Part shown: one piece after another, positions 26,018 to 33,660 of the stretch
Position numbering within the stretch: the first letter of the stretch is position 1
Layout of the letters: every line of letters starts with the position of its first letter
Assembly (NCBI GenBank): GCA_963593685.1
Contig: CAVBBP010000003.1
Location: 6,804 to 70,803 of the forward strand
Direction of reading: 5' to 3'
From: W0P28-013 sp963593685
GTDB lineage: Bacteria > Bacteroidota > Bacteroidia > Bacteroidales > Paludibacteraceae
DNA: 64,000 nucleotides
Position numbers and translations under genes: made by a program
Notes under the pieces: generated by a model
The model's database searches: none
What the model was told of the DNA's origin: nothing
Seen by the model: only the letters and a program-made list of their open reading frames with translations

Positions 26018-27199
26018 ATGTCCAAAATCAATCTGAATTACGCAAAATTGGAGGAGAATTATCTCTTTGTGGAGGTGGCGCAGCGTACCGCCAATTTCCA
26101 AAAAGCGCACCCCGAGGCGCATGTGATAAAACTTGGCATTGGCGATGTTACGCGCCCCATCGCTGCGGTGGCGGCCGACGCTATGATGCGTGCCAACGAG
26201 GAGTTGAAACACGCCGAAACATTCCGTGGATACGGCCCCGAACTCGGTTACAAATTTGCCAAAGCCGCCGTGCAACGCTACTACGCACGCCGTGGCGTGG
26301 CGGTCGATTTCGACGAACTGACCATCGGCGACGGCATCGGCTCCGATTTGGCTAACATCACCGACCTGTTTGCGTCGGACAACGCTGTGCTGATTCCCGA
26401 CCCCGTCTATCCGCTCTACAAAGCCACTTCGATAATGGACGGACAGCGTTTGACCTACCTCGAATGTTCGGCCGAAAACAATTTTTTGCCCACACCGCCC
26501 GATTTCCCGTCGGATATGATTTACCTCTGCTCGCCCAACAACCCCACAGGTGCCACATTCGACCATCAGCAACTGAAAGCGTGGGTCGATTATGCCAATG
26601 CGTGCGGCGCAATCATCTTGTACGACGCCGCCTACGAGCGTTTCATCACCGAGGCCGACAAACCGCATTCCATCTTCGAACTCGACGGAGCGCGAACCTG
26701 CGCCATCGAGTTTTGCAGTATGTCGAAAACAGCGGGATTCACCAGCGTGCGCAGCGGTTGGACTTTTGTGCCGAAAGAACTTGTGCGCGACGGCATGAGC
26801 CTGAATCGCATGTGGCAACAACGCCAATCGACCAAATACAACGGTTCGCCTTACGCCACGCAGCGCGGTTTGGAAGCCGCCCTGTCGGACGACGGTCTGC
26901 GTCAATCCGACGAAAATATCGCCTACTACAAGCAAAATGTGAAGACCATAACCGATGTACTCGACCGAAAAGGCATTTTTTACAGTGGCGGCATCAATTC
27001 GCCCTACATTTGGTTGCGCTGCCCGAACGGTATGTGCTCGTGGGACTTTTTCGATTGGTTGCTGAACACCGCGCAAGTAGTCGGTACGCCGGGCGTTGGG
27101 TTTGGTCAGCACGGCGAAGGTTTTTTCCGCCTTTCGACCTTCAACACGCACGAAGCCACCCAAGAGGCCATGGCGCGAATAGAGCGACTGATAGATTGA
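26018..27199 (+). CDS. dapL: LL-diaminopimelate aminotransferase
   Basis: 393 residues, fold-type I aminotransferase. LGIGDVTRPI, FRGYGPELGY, CSPNNPTGA and the pyridoxal-phosphate lysine Lys237 in CSMSKTAGFTSVR match DapL, which converts tetrahydrodipicolinate directly to LL-diaminopimelate using glutamate. This gives the short lysine and peptidoglycan precursor route used by many Bacteroidota. It is slightly shorter than the commonest family length of about 410. It stands alone between repeat spacers. Confidence 0.95.
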   Translation: MSKINLNYAKLEENYLFVEVAQRTANFQKAHPEAHVIKLGIGDVTRPIAAVAADAMMRANEELKHAETFRGYGPELGYKFAKAAVQRYYARRGVAVDFDELTIGDGIGSDLANITDLFASDNAVLIPDPVYPLYKATSIMDGQRLTYLECSAENNFLPTPPDFPSDMIYLCSPNNPTGATFDHQQLKAWVDYANACGAIILYDAAYERFITEADKPHSIFELDGARTCAIEFCSMSKTAGFTSVRSGWTFVPKELVRDGMSLNRMWQQRQSTKYNGSPYATQRGLEAALSDDGLRQSDENIAYYKQNVKTITDVLDRKGIFYSGGINSPYIWLRCPNGMCSWDFFDWLLNTAQVVGTPGVGFGQHGEGFFRLSTFNTHEATQEAMARIERLID

Positions 27200-27598
27200 G
27201 AATTAGTCGCAAGAATTTTGGAATAAAGAGTAAGGACAAAAGAATAAAGACTTTTTTAATTATCCAATTATCTAATTTCCAATTATTTAATTAGAAAAAA
27301 ATGGCGGCTTTGTTGAGCGCACCTAATTCTTAATTCTTAATTCAAAATTCTTAATTAGACGCATGGCTTTTCCCCCTTCGGGGGAAACGGGAAAGGGGGC
27401 TACAACCAGAAACTTGAAACTAGAAATAGAAAACGCTTCAACAAAACTCTGAAATTCTGAAACGCTGAAACACTGAAACCGTGCGAAGCGCGAGAAATAA
27501 CCAAATCCCCAACTCCCCAAATCCCCCACACAAAAAAAAGCAGCCGCACTCCGCATTGTGCCACCGCTTTTTATTAGAAAAAATCGAATCTCGGTTCG
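27200..27598. repeat. Intergenic mosaic, modules I, C and others
   Basis: 399 bases without a gene. 'ttaattatccaattatctaa' sequence, 'taattcttaattcaaaattc', module C at 27365-27407, 'ctgaaattctgaaacgctga', and 'aataaccaaatccccaactc'. It separates the convergent ends of dapL and the lipoprotein gene; no clear intrinsic terminator beyond the module C hairpin. Confidence 0.6.
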
Positions 27599-28627
27599 TT
27601 ATCGGCGTGCGCCTTTGTGTTTGCGTGGTGCTGAGTTTGCCGTTTGGGTCGAGTCTTGCCGATTGTACTCCTCGAGTGCGAATTTTCCTCGGTAGGAGAA
27701 ATGAATCTCGGAGCCGTAGTGCGTTTTCACCTCGCCCGCAAGGTCGATAATTGCCGAATCGGGATACGACACCGTGATTTGGCCGCTATCGTAGTAGTAG
27801 GTGTCTTTCCACTCCTCGCTACCCTCGATATAAACGCCCATGTACGAGGTCAAATCCTGATTATAACTCACAATATAACCTTCCGATGCAGCCACAGTGC
27901 CAGATTTGTAGGTGTCGCTTATCGGATAAACGCCCGCCAAAAGTGCCGAATCGACAAAAAATGTGATGTTCATAAAGGTCTTTTTGTTGTCGAGAAAAAC
28001 CTGCACCTCTTTGAAATCTTTGATGTCGTCGTAACCGAGAAATTCGGTATACACCTCGTTAAACACCGTTTTTTCGGTGGGTTCGTAGCCCCAACGCTGG
28101 TCGAAACCGGCAATGGCGGTGGCGGTCATCACATAGACCACGCCATCGTAGGTGAGCCGCCCATCGAGGTCGTACTTGTCGCCGTTCATGCCCACGGTGA
28201 TGCACATGATGTCGGGCACCAAAAAGTCTTTCGACTGCGACGATGGCGTGTAGTTGGGCAGAAAATTGCAATACCGCTGGCGCATTGTGCCTTCGGATAG
28301 CGAAAAATGCCCCACAAACGAAGCCTCTGTCGGAATCACGCAAAATGTGGCGTAATACTCCACGCCGTCTTTGTCTTTGCCCACCAACACAAGGTTGTAG
28401 TCGCCGTTTGGCTTGTAGTAGTCCACGAAACCGAAAGTGCGAACGGCAATCATCACCGTGTCGCCCTTGGTATGCACATGCGTGCTGTCCCTTTGGGTGC
28501 TGTCTTTTGCGATACTGTCCGTTGGAGTGGGCTTTTCGGGGTTCGGTTCTTGTGTTTTTTTGGGGTTGCAACCTGCCCAAAAGAGTGTTGCGGCTACTGT
28601 TGCCACAACAAAAAGAGTTCTCTTCAT
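27599..28627 (-). CDS. Hypothetical lipoprotein
   Basis: 342 residues. A signal peptide ends in a lipobox LFWAGC with Cys20 as the lipidation site, followed by a Pro/Thr/Ser/Asp-rich linker (KKTQEPNPEKPTPTDSIAKD). The rest is rich in beta-strand-like, aromatic segments (VDYYKPNGDYNLVLVGKDKD, YDDIKDFKEVQVFLDNKK). No family is recognised with confidence; it resembles the many surface or periplasmic lipoproteins of Bacteroidales. It is monocistronic and its start lies 84 bases downstream of a minus-strand -7 element. Confidence 0.75.
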   Translation of the reverse strand: MKRTLFVVATVAATLFWAGCNPKKTQEPNPEKPTPTDSIAKDSTQRDSTHVHTKGDTVMIAVRTFGFVDYYKPNGDYNLVLVGKDKDGVEYYATFCVIPTEASFVGHFSLSEGTMRQRYCNFLPNYTPSSQSKDFLVPDIMCITVGMNGDKYDLDGRLTYDGVVYVMTATAIAGFDQRWGYEPTEKTVFNEVYTEFLGYDDIKDFKEVQVFLDNKKTFMNITFFVDSALLAGVYPISDTYKSGTVAASEGYIVSYNQDLTSYMGVYIEGSEEWKDTYYYDSGQITVSYPDSAIIDLAGEVKTHYGSEIHFSYRGKFALEEYNRQDSTQTANSAPRKHKGARR

Positions 28628-28710
28628 AATAAGTTAATAAATGTTAAATTTTAGTTAAAATTTGGCTTTGCAGTTGCACTCCGAAAATGCGGAAAGAGTG
28701 TAATGCGCCG

Positions 28711-28718
28711 CAAAATTA
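28711..28718 (-). promoter_or_regulatory. -7 element of the lipoprotein gene
   Basis: On the minus strand this reads TAATTTTG, matching TAnnTTTG, 84 bases before the ATG at 28627. No clear TTTG at the right distance upstream. Confidence 0.45.
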
Positions 28719-28850
28719 GCGCAGCGCCACGACATAAACAAGCAGATTAACAAAATTTTAGTCGTTTGGCACGCTTTTTGACGATATTTATGAAATTTCA
28801 TTTCTGATTGTGTTAAACTATCTTAAATCGCCATTTTCACTTGTTGCAAA

Positions 28851-28883
28851 CTTGCTTTTATCGAAAACTTTTTTCTACCTTTG
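28851..28883 (+). promoter_or_regulatory. Promoter with long leader to the FISUMP-like gene
   Basis: CTTG (28851-28854), 21-base spacer, TACCTTTG (28876-28883). The -7 box is perfect and the -33 box is one base off. The next gene starts at 29288, so the transcript would carry about 395 bases of repeat-rich leader. Confidence 0.6.
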
Positions 28884-29287
28884 CAGCCCAAAAAAAGTTT
28901 ATAGGTTATATGTTAGCGTTTATCGTTTATAGAACATAGAAGATAGAACATAGAGCATAGACAAAATAGTGTGAAAGTGAGAAGGTATGAAAGTACGAAA
29001 GTAGGAACGCACCGAGTGTGTCCGAGTAAAATTAACGATAAAAAAATGAACAATGAATAATAGTTGTGGCTTTTGGGATACCGAAAATTTGAAATTCTGA
29101 ATTTTTGCGATAAGCGAGCGCAGTGCCAAACTTGTTTGAGCAATGCCGAACGGAGCAAAAATCAAATAAAATTTGAAATTCTGAAATTACATTTCTTGCG
29201 ACTTGCTACTCATATCTTGCGACTATTTAGAAACTGCGCACAGCGCAAACACAGTATTAACAGTATTATTTTTAGGTAAAAAAAACT
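28884..29287. repeat. Leader mosaic, modules B and D
   Basis: Between promoter and gene: 'tataggttatatgttagcgt', 'agaacatagaagatagaaca', a module B variant at 29001-29024 (GTAGGAACGCACCGAGTGTG), module D at 29101-29168 (about 65 bases, shared by five sites in the window), 'tttgaaattctgaaattaca', and 'cttgctactcatatcttgcg'. The other 256 bases (28628-28883) between the lipoprotein start and this point hold the two divergent promoters and AT-rich DNA only. Confidence 0.6.
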
Positions 29288-30568
29288 ATGAAAAAGATTT
29301 GGACTATTGTGGCAGCAATGGCGGCGACGCTTTGCGCCACGGCACAAAACAGTGAAAATGGCCACGAGTGGGTCGATCTCGGTCTGCCGAGCGGCCTGAA
29401 ATGGGCAACAATGAATGTGGGCGCAACCACGCCCGAAGGTTATGGAAATGCCTACGCTTGGGGCGAAACCGAACCGAAAACAAGGTACGATTTCACAACC
29501 TACAAATACGGCGACGGCACAACTTTTAGCAAGTACAACAGTACCGACGGCAAAGAGGTGCTCGACCTCGAGGACGACGCTGCACGAGTGAATTGGGGTG
29601 GCTCGTGGCGCATGCCTACCGCTGCCGATTTTGAAGAACTTTTGAACAACTGCACATGGATTTACAACGAATCCAATGGCGGTTACACGGTGCAGGGGAG
29701 CAATGGTAACACCATTTTTTTGCCGAAAACGAACTTCTACTATGGCACGAATCCGTCTGATTGGGCAGGTTTCTACCGCACAAGTAATTTGAGCGACACT
29801 CAATGGAAAGCGTCCAAGTATTTTGCCCATTGGGATCCTGAATGGGGACAGAACGGTATTGCTGCTATTGATATTGAGCGTGGACACGGCATGGCGGTGC
29901 GTCCAGTCTGCATTCCCACCAAGTGGTACGCTGTAGAGGTTAAAACCGATTTGGAAGGTGGCTCTGTTACTGCCGATTTTCTAAAAGCCAAAGAGGACGA
30001 CCTCGTTACGCTGACCATCGCACCTGCCAGTGGCTACGAACTCGCCAAAATCGAGGTAAAAGACGCTGACAACCAAGCAGTTGAACTCAACGGCAACAAA
30101 TTTACCATGCCAGCAAGCGCAGTTACGGTGCGTGCCGAGTTTGTGAAAACGAATTACACCATTACCGTTGCTGAAATCGAAAATGGCACTGTGGAAGCCA
30201 ACCACCAAACGGCGCAACTCGGCGACGAAATTACGCTGACCATCAAAGCCGCTACTGGCTACGAACTTGCCAAAATCGAGGTAAAAGACGCTGACAATCA
30301 AGCGGTTGAACTTGACGGCGACAAATTTACCATGCCAGCCAGCGCAGTTAAGGTGAGTGCGGTATTCAAACGCCAAACGCCCACTTCGCTCCAAAGTGCG
30401 GAAACGGTCGCTATCTACACCGAAAACGGCCGCATTGTCTGTGAGCAGGAGTTCCGCATCTACGACCTATTCGGTCACGATGTTACACGCATGAATGGTT
30501 CGCTGAACGGTGTTTATATCGTGAAATTTGGAGAGAAGGCGCAGAAAGTGATTGTTAGTCGCAAGTAG
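29288..30568 (+). CDS. Secreted FISUMP-like protein with InlB-type repeats and T9SS-like tail
   Basis: 426 residues. Signal peptide (MKKIWTIVAAMAATLCATA); residues about 25-215 contain HEWVDLGLPSGLKWATMNVG and AYAWGE, typical of the Fibrobacter-succinogenes-paralogous (FISUMP) type domains common in Bacteroidota. Two divergent InlB B-repeat-like units of 75 residues follow, sharing YELAKIEVKDADNQAVEL; their DNA is nearly identical at a 225-base period. The final 55 residues (RIYDLFGHDVTRMNGSLNGV, VYIVKFGEKAQKVIVSRK) look like a type IX secretion sorting domain. Probably a cell-surface protein; ligand unknown. Confidence 0.82.
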   Translation: MKKIWTIVAAMAATLCATAQNSENGHEWVDLGLPSGLKWATMNVGATTPEGYGNAYAWGETEPKTRYDFTTYKYGDGTTFSKYNSTDGKEVLDLEDDAARVNWGGSWRMPTAADFEELLNNCTWIYNESNGGYTVQGSNGNTIFLPKTNFYYGTNPSDWAGFYRTSNLSDTQWKASKYFAHWDPEWGQNGIAAIDIERGHGMAVRPVCIPTKWYAVEVKTDLEGGSVTADFLKAKEDDLVTLTIAPASGYELAKIEVKDADNQAVELNGNKFTMPASAVTVRAEFVKTNYTITVAEIENGTVEANHQTAQLGDEITLTIKAATGYELAKIEVKDADNQAVELDGDKFTMPASAVKVSAVFKRQTPTSLQSAETVAIYTENGRIVCEQEFRIYDLFGHDVTRMNGSLNGVYIVKFGEKAQKVIVSRK

Positions 30569-30625
30569 CAAGAAGCAAGTAGCAAGAAAAGATTTTTAGA
30601 ACATAGAAGATAGAACATAGATTGT

Positions 30626-30660
30626 AGAGCCGTCACAATGTGGCGGCTCTGCTGTTTTTT
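30626..30660 (+). terminator. Intrinsic terminator after the FISUMP-like gene
   Basis: AGAGCCGTCAC-AAT-GTGGCGGCTCT forms an 11-base stem with a single G-U pair, followed by GCTGTTTTTT. It lies 58 bases after the stop codon. Confidence 0.85.
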
Positions 30661-30973
30661 GTTATGCAGAAGGCGCTGGGAACCGCCTAATTCGCTACGC
30701 GCCCAACAACATCACACAATTCAAAATTCTTAATTGGATGCAATTCTGTCCCCCTGCTTGAAGCGAAGCGGAAAGATAGGGGGACGAGCGAAGCGGAGGG
30801 GGTTGAAAAATCAAATCTCCAAATAACCAAATCCACAAATCACCAAAAAAGGACGTGGCATGCCGCGTCCCTACTTTCAACTTTATGAACTTTACAAACT
30901 TTCCACTTTATAGACTTTATACACTTTCAAACTTTCAAACTTTCCACACTTTACAAACTTTTTCCGAAAAACA
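30661..30973. repeat. Intergenic mosaic with hairpins
   Basis: No gene. A GC-rich stretch at about 30748-30805 repeats GAAGCGAAGCGGAAAG and GCGAAGCGGAGGGGG around 'ataggggga'; a module B-like hairpin GGACGTGGCA/TGCCGCGTCC is at 30851-30870; then 'actttatgaactttacaaac' and related repeats (30874-30960) run into the rpsO promoter. Confidence 0.6.
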
Positions 30974-31005
30974 TTTGGTGGTTACGAAAGAAAAGCGTAC
31001 CTTTG
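30974..31005 (+). promoter_or_regulatory. Promoter of rpsO
   Basis: TTTG (30974-30977), 20-base spacer, TACCTTTG (30998-31005): a textbook Bacteroidota promoter, 53 bases before the rpsO ATG. Confidence 0.88.
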
Positions 31006-31057
31006 CAGTCCCAAAATGGGGCAAAAAAAATTATTTAATCATTAGTTTTTATTTTCT

Positions 31058-31327
31058 ATGTATTTAGACGCAGAAAAAAAACAGGAGATCTTCGGCAAAT
31101 ACGGAAAGTCTAACACTGACACGGGTTCCCCCGAATCGCAGATTGCTTTGTTTTCCTACCGTATCAGCCATTTGACTGAACACTTGAAGTCAAATCACAA
31201 AGATCATAGCACGCAACGCTCTTTGCGTATGTTGGTGGGCAAACGCCGTCGCCAACTCGACTACCTGAAACAGGTGGATATCGAGCGTTACCGCGCTATC
31301 ATCAAGGAACTCGGTTTGAGACGATAA
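31058..31327 (+). CDS. rpsO: 30S ribosomal protein S15
   Basis: 89 residues, full family length. TDTGSPESQIALFSYRISHL and HSTQRSLRMLVGKRRRQLDY are the conserved 16S rRNA-contacting segments. It binds the central domain of 16S rRNA early in small-subunit assembly. It has its own strong promoter 53 bases upstream and a terminator 24 bases downstream, so it is a single-gene transcript. Codon use is that of a highly expressed gene. Confidence 0.98.
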   Translation: MYLDAEKKQEIFGKYGKSNTDTGSPESQIALFSYRISHLTEHLKSNHKDHSTQRSLRMLVGKRRRQLDYLKQVDIERYRAIIKELGLRR

Positions 31328-31350
31328 CCGCTTCCTGCGCGAAACAAAAG

Positions 31351-31381
31351 GCACTCCGAAACTCTTGGAGTGCTTTTTTTT
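31351..31381 (+). terminator. Intrinsic terminator of rpsO
   Basis: GCACTCC (31351-31357) pairs with GGAGTGC (31367-31373) across a 9-base loop, followed by eight T. Confidence 0.92.
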
Positions 31382-31843
31382 GTGCCGCCATCGCCGCTTG
31401 TGTTAATTTTTTTTGTAACTTTGTGCTTTTATTAGTCGCAAGATGTGAGTAGCAAGATAAATTAGGAGTTAGGAATGAGGAATGAGGAGTTTTTTTAGTG
31501 AGAAGTTAGAAGTGAATTTAATTACCCAATTATCTAATTTCCAATTATTTAATTAATTTTTGGAAGCGTTTTGGAATGCGAAAACTCATAATTCAAAATT
31601 CATAATTCATAATTTCCCAAAAGGCTTTTCCCCTTTTGGGAAAACGGGAAAAGAGGCCGTAACCAGAAACTAGAAATTAGAATTTTTTCGATAAGCGAGC
31701 GCAGTGCCAAACTCGTTTGAGCAATGCCGAGCGGAGAAAAAATCTATAAATTAGAAATAAACCTCACAGACCCTTATTGATGCGTTAAACTAATCAACTC
31801 ATCAACCAATCAACTCATCAACCAAAAATTAAACCAACCACTT
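31382..31843. repeat. Intergenic mosaic, modules I, G, C, D, E
   Basis: About 460 bases without a gene and the densest sampling of module types: 'agtcgcaagatgtgagtagc' (31435-31455), 'taggaatgaggaatgaggag', 'taattacccaattatctaat', a degenerate module C at 31623-31664, module D at 31682-31747, and 'aatcaactcatcaaccaatc' at 31792-31824 before waaA. A TAACTTTG at about 31416-31423 resembles a -7 box but is 420 bases from the gene. Confidence 0.6.
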
Positions 31844-33055
31844 ATGCATATATTCTACAACTTTGCAATGCGCCTGATGCAGGCTTTTGTGGCTGTGGCA
31901 GCCCCGTTCGATGCAAAACTGTATGCGCGCCATCGTGGTGGGCGCGAGGCTTTCGAGGTTCTCCGCCGTGCTGGCACTACGGGCTATGTGTGGTTTCACG
32001 CGGCCTCGCTCGGCGAGTTCGAACAGGCACGCCCGATGATTGAACGCCTACGCCGCAACGACCCCAACCGAAAAATTCTGCTGACCTTTTTTTCGCCGTC
32101 TGGCTACGAGGTGCGCAAAAACTACGATCAAGTGGATTTGGTCTGCTATTTGCCGTTCGATACGCCCGAAAATGTGCGCCGTTTTCTCGACTTGGTGCAG
32201 CCCGAAAAGGCAATTTTTGTGAAATACGAATTTTGGGCGAACTACCTTTTGGAACTCAAACGCCGCGCCATACCAACCTATATTATTTCATCGATTTTCC
32301 GCCCGAAACAGATATTTTTCAAATCGTATGGCGCATTTTTTCGGAGTTTATTACACTGTTACACAACGCTTTATGTGCAGAACGAAGCCTCGAAACAGTT
32401 GCTCGAAAAACATGGCATCACCAATGTGGTTGTGGGCGACGACACCCGTTTCGACCGTGTGGCCGACATTGCCGCTGCCGCCAAAGATCTGCCCATCGCT
32501 GCCGCTTTTGCTGCCGATAACAAAGTGCTTGTAGCAGGCAGCACTTGGGAACCCGACGAAGATCTGCTCACGCGCTACATCAACGCCAACAAAGACATTT
32601 GCCGCATGGTGATTGCGCCGCATGTGGTTTCGCCGCTGCATATCGAACGGCTTTGCGCCAAACTGCGCTGCAATTTTGTGCTTTATTCGCACACCACGCC
32701 CGAGGAGGCTGCCAAAGCCAACTGCCTTGTGGTCGATACGATTGGCGTGCTGTCGTCGCTCTACCGCTATGGGCGCGTGGCGTATGTGGGCGGCGGTTTT
32801 GGCGTGGGCATACACAATACGCTCGAAGCCGCTGTGTGGCAGATTCCCGTTGTTTTCGGGCCTAACTACGCTAAATTCCGCGAAGCAAACGACCTGATTG
32901 CTTGCGGAGGCGGCTTTTGCGTGCGCTCGTACCGCCATCTCGAAGATTGCATCACGGCACTGCTCATCGACCACGACGCAGGCCAACGCGCTGGCGAATA
33001 TGTCAGAAAACATGTAGGCGCAACTGAAAAAATTTCGAAAGAAATTTTTTCTTAA
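31844..33055 (+). CDS. waaA: 3-deoxy-D-manno-octulosonic acid (Kdo) transferase
   Basis: 403 residues, GT-B fold GT30 enzyme. WFHAASLGEFEQARPMIE, ILLTFFSPSGYEVRK, KYEFWANYL and the C-terminal YVGGGFGVGIHNTLEAAVW block are diagnostic. It transfers Kdo from CMP-Kdo to the lipid A precursor on the cytoplasmic face of the inner membrane. An N-terminal hydrophobic helix (residues 1-21) provides membrane association. The gene is monocistronic, followed by a short repeat spacer and an S23-like gene. Confidence 0.95.
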   Translation: MHIFYNFAMRLMQAFVAVAAPFDAKLYARHRGGREAFEVLRRAGTTGYVWFHAASLGEFEQARPMIERLRRNDPNRKILLTFFSPSGYEVRKNYDQVDLVCYLPFDTPENVRRFLDLVQPEKAIFVKYEFWANYLLELKRRAIPTYIISSIFRPKQIFFKSYGAFFRSLLHCYTTLYVQNEASKQLLEKHGITNVVVGDDTRFDRVADIAAAAKDLPIAAAFAADNKVLVAGSTWEPDEDLLTRYINANKDICRMVIAPHVVSPLHIERLCAKLRCNFVLYSHTTPEEAAKANCLVVDTIGVLSSLYRYGRVAYVGGGFGVGIHNTLEAAVWQIPVVFGPNYAKFREANDLIACGGGFCVRSYRHLEDCITALLIDHDAGQRAGEYVRKHVGATEKISKEIFS

Positions 33056-33145
33056 AAAAAAGGTTGATCAGTTGATTAGTTGATCGGTTGATCAGTTAAA
33101 TGATTCTACAATTTTTCCTGCAATTTTTGTCAAATAGAAAGGAAT

Positions 33146-33550
33146 ATGAATTTTCTCGGTTATAGAAAATTGGTTGCATATCAACAAGCGTTGGAGGTTG
33201 TGAAACTTGTTTATACACTTGTGAAAAAATTTCCGAAAGAAGAACAATTCGCATTGTGCAGCCAACTTCGTCGTGCTGCGGTATCGGTTACATCGAACAT
33301 TGCCGAAGGCGTTTCGCGATATTCGTATAAGGATAAAATTCATTTTTTAGAAATCGCATTTGGTTCGTTAATGGAAGTTATGAGCCAAATAGAAATTGCC
33401 ACAGAAATGGGCTATATTTCTGTAGATGATATGGGAAATATTGAAAATCATATAAATAAAGCAGCGCAACTTATTACAAGTTTGCAGTTTAGTTTCATGA
33501 AAAAAGATGAAAATGGGAATATAGTTAAACCACATTCAAAAGAAAATTAA
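33146..33550 (+). CDS. Four-helix bundle (S23/Avd-like) protein
   Basis: 134 residues. YRKLVAYQQALEVVKLVY, FALCSQLRRAAVSVTSNIAE and FLEIAFGSLMEVMSQIEIA mark the S23/Avd four-helix family. Members are best known from intervening sequences in 23S rRNA genes, or as the accessory protein of diversity-generating retroelements. Here there is neither an rRNA gene nor a reverse transcriptase nearby, so it is a solitary member. It is more AT-rich than its neighbours. Function of solitary copies is unknown. Short repeat spacers lie on either side (33056-33145 and 33551-33660). Confidence 0.88.
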   Translation: MNFLGYRKLVAYQQALEVVKLVYTLVKKFPKEEQFALCSQLRRAAVSVTSNIAEGVSRYSYKDKIHFLEIAFGSLMEVMSQIEIATEMGYISVDDMGNIENHINKAAQLITSLQFSFMKKDENGNIVKPHSKEN

Positions 33551-33660
33551 ACACTAAATAAATGCTCATAATTAACCCAATAACCAACTTAATCTAATTG
33601 CTTAAGACTTCCACTAAACCGTTAAACTAATCAACTAATCAACTAATCAACTCAAAAAAC

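Noticed and set aside
27644..28300. Long plus-strand frame opposite the lipoprotein gene
   Set aside because: The minus-strand frame has a signal peptide with lipobox and coherent composition; the antisense frame is a codon-bias shadow, as are most other long opposite-strand frames in this window.
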